From assembly GCF_017652985.1 (NCBI RefSeq), contig NZ_JAGGDJ010000007.1:1-64000 (forward strand): a stretch of 64,000 bases of DNA, given 5' to 3'. Below are positions 63,123 through 64,000 of this stretch, in pieces. Position numbers and translations under genes: made by a program. How positions within the stretch are numbered: position 1 is the stretch's first letter; each line of letters opens with the position of its first letter. The notes beneath the pieces are model-generated. The model saw only the letters and a program-made list of their open reading frames with translations. It was not told the DNA's origin and searched no databases. Source of the stretch: Paenibacillus artemisiicola. Lineage in GTDB: Bacteria > Bacillota > Bacilli > Paenibacillales > Paenibacillaceae.

Positions 63123-64000
63123 TCAAGCCTCCTGTTCGCCGAACCCGCCCAGGATCATCCGGTCCAGCGTCGTGCCGGCGACGACCATCGGATAGACGTT
63201 CTCGTCCATCGGCACCATGAACTCGACGAGCACGGGCGCCGGCGTGTCGAGCGCTTCCCGCCAGGCCTGCCGGGCTTCCGCCTTCGTGCTCGCCCGCAGG
63301 CCCTTAATACCGTACGCTTCGGCCAGCTTCACGAAATCGGGGCTGCCCGCCAGGTCGATCTGGCTGTAGCGCCGCTCGTACATGATCTCCTGCTGCTGCT
63401 TGACCATGCCGAGCACCTGATTGTTAATGACGACGATCTTAACCGGGATATTATGGATGGCGCATACCGCCATCTCCTGCGCGCACATCTGCATGCCGCC
63501 GTCGCCGTTGATCGAGACGACGAGCCGTCCGGGATTGCCGAGCTGGGCGCCGATGGCCGACGGGAAGCCGAAGCCCATCGTGCCCATGCCACCGGAGGTG
63601 ATCAGCGACCGCGGCCGGTTGAACTTGTAGTAATGCGCGGTCCACATTTGATGCTGGCCGACGTCCGTCGTCACGATCGCGTCGCCGCCCGTCGTCTCGT
63701 GGATCAGCTCGATGACGAACTGCGGCTTCAGTTCGGTCTCCGAATCGCGGTACCGCAGCGGGTACGCCGCCTTGTTCGCCCGCAGCTCCGCGAGCCAGGC
63801 CTCCGACCGGGCCGGCTTGGCCGCTTCGTTCGCGAACCGCAGCACGTCCTTGACGTCTCCGATGCAGACGATGTCCGTCCGCACGTTCTTGCCAACCTCC
63901 GCCGGGTCGATGTCGATATGGGCGATCGTCTTCGCCAGAGGCGCGAAGCCGTCCAGCTTCATCGTCACGCGGTCGTCGAACCGCGCGCCGATCGCGACCA
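63123..64000 (-). CDS. ilvB: Acetolactate synthase large subunit, C-terminal part (partial)
   Basis: The last 292 residues of a thiamine-diphosphate enzyme; the gene continues past the right edge. TTDVGQHQMWTAHYYKFNRP, SGGMGTMGFGFPSAIGAQ, the ThDP-Mg motif INGDGGMQMCAQE and NNQVLGMVKQQQE identify the biosynthetic large subunit, which makes acetolactate for valine and leucine (and acetohydroxybutyrate for isoleucine). The C-terminus is TTLDRMILGGFGEQEA. The gene is followed by a terminator, without an ilvN small-subunit gene, which in Bacillus-type operons follows directly. Confidence 0.93.
   Translation of the reverse strand, partial: VAIGARFDDRVTMKLDGFAPLAKTIAHIDIDPAEVGKNVRTDIVCIGDVKDVLRFANEAAKPARSEAWLAELRANKAAYPLRYRDSETELKPQFVIELIHETTGGDAIVTTDVGQHQMWTAHYYKFNRPRSLITSGGMGTMGFGFPSAIGAQLGNPGRLVVSINGDGGMQMCAQEMAVCAIHNIPVKIVVINNQVLGMVKQQQEIMYERRYSQIDLAGSPDFVKLAEAYGIKGLRASTKAEARQAWREALDTPAPVLVEFMVPMDENVYPMVVAGTTLDRMILGGFGEQEA

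Overview
The window looks like a piece of a GC-rich Firmicute chromosome of the Paenibacillaceae (Paenibacillus/Cohnella type). The clues are strong AGGAGG-type ribosome binding sites, an LplB/LplC-like sugar permease pair beside a YesN-like regulator, several S-layer-homology (SLH) surface proteins, a YflT-type stress protein, and modular secreted glycosidases. No rRNA, tRNA or CRISPR array was recognised. The genus call is inference. The first 240 bases (a 76-base C run, then almost pure G/C) look like poor assembly.

Layout. 0-5.8 kb: a partial YesN-like response regulator divergent from two sugar ABC permeases, then an SDR oxidoreductase and a TetR regulator. 5.9-12.8 kb: a signalling operon (giant hybrid histidine kinase, CheR methyltransferase, second hybrid kinase), followed by a YflT-like stress protein. 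13.6-15.3 kb: a cytoplasmic neopullulanase-like GH13 enzyme. 15.4-17.7 kb: an AT-rich cassette (SDR and divergent TetR) bounded by inverted short repeats and by copies of a host-type repeat; it looks foreign. 17.8-22.5 kb: a very large secreted GH27 alpha-galactosidase with SLH anchors and cre-like sites upstream. 22.5-24.4 kb: a long gene-free stretch with repeats. 24.4-31 kb: glgC, a Gfo/Idh/MocA oxidoreductase, a YneQ-like protein, an MHYT-PAS-GGDEF-EAL cyclic-di-GMP enzyme and a small membrane-anchored protein. 31-38 kb: AAC(3)-like acetyltransferase, alpha/beta hydrolase, YwrD-like gamma-glutamyltransferase, FGE-domain protein, and a cupin/LysR divergent pair. 38.4-41.8 kb: a four-gene operon predicted to make a polyprenyl-phosphate-linked uronic acid. 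42-63 kb: MarR regulator, then a block rich in membrane and surface proteins. 63.1 kb to the end: partial acetolactate synthase.

The most striking region is 42.7-62.7 kb. It holds three HupE/UreJ-like membrane proteins (two with an EF-hand-like loop outside the membrane), a YcgR/YcgQ permease pair with His-rich metal-binding loops, a YibE/F protein, and three secreted proteins: a purple-acid-phosphatase-like enzyme with cohesin-like modules and a C-terminal dockerin, an SLH protein with an N-terminal cohesin-like module, and a 2,417-residue SLH protein with a PHP-type metallohydrolase domain. My reading is that this is a metal-handling and cell-surface phosphoester-degrading locus. The dockerin/cohesin-SLH pair may be a minimal cellulosome-like anchor for a phosphatase. 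All domain calls were made by eye without database searches.

The intergenic DNA is also unusual. It carries a dispersed inverted repeat of about 133 bp in three places, several short tandem arrays (14, 16, 28 and about 58 bp units), and near-identical terminators at different loci.
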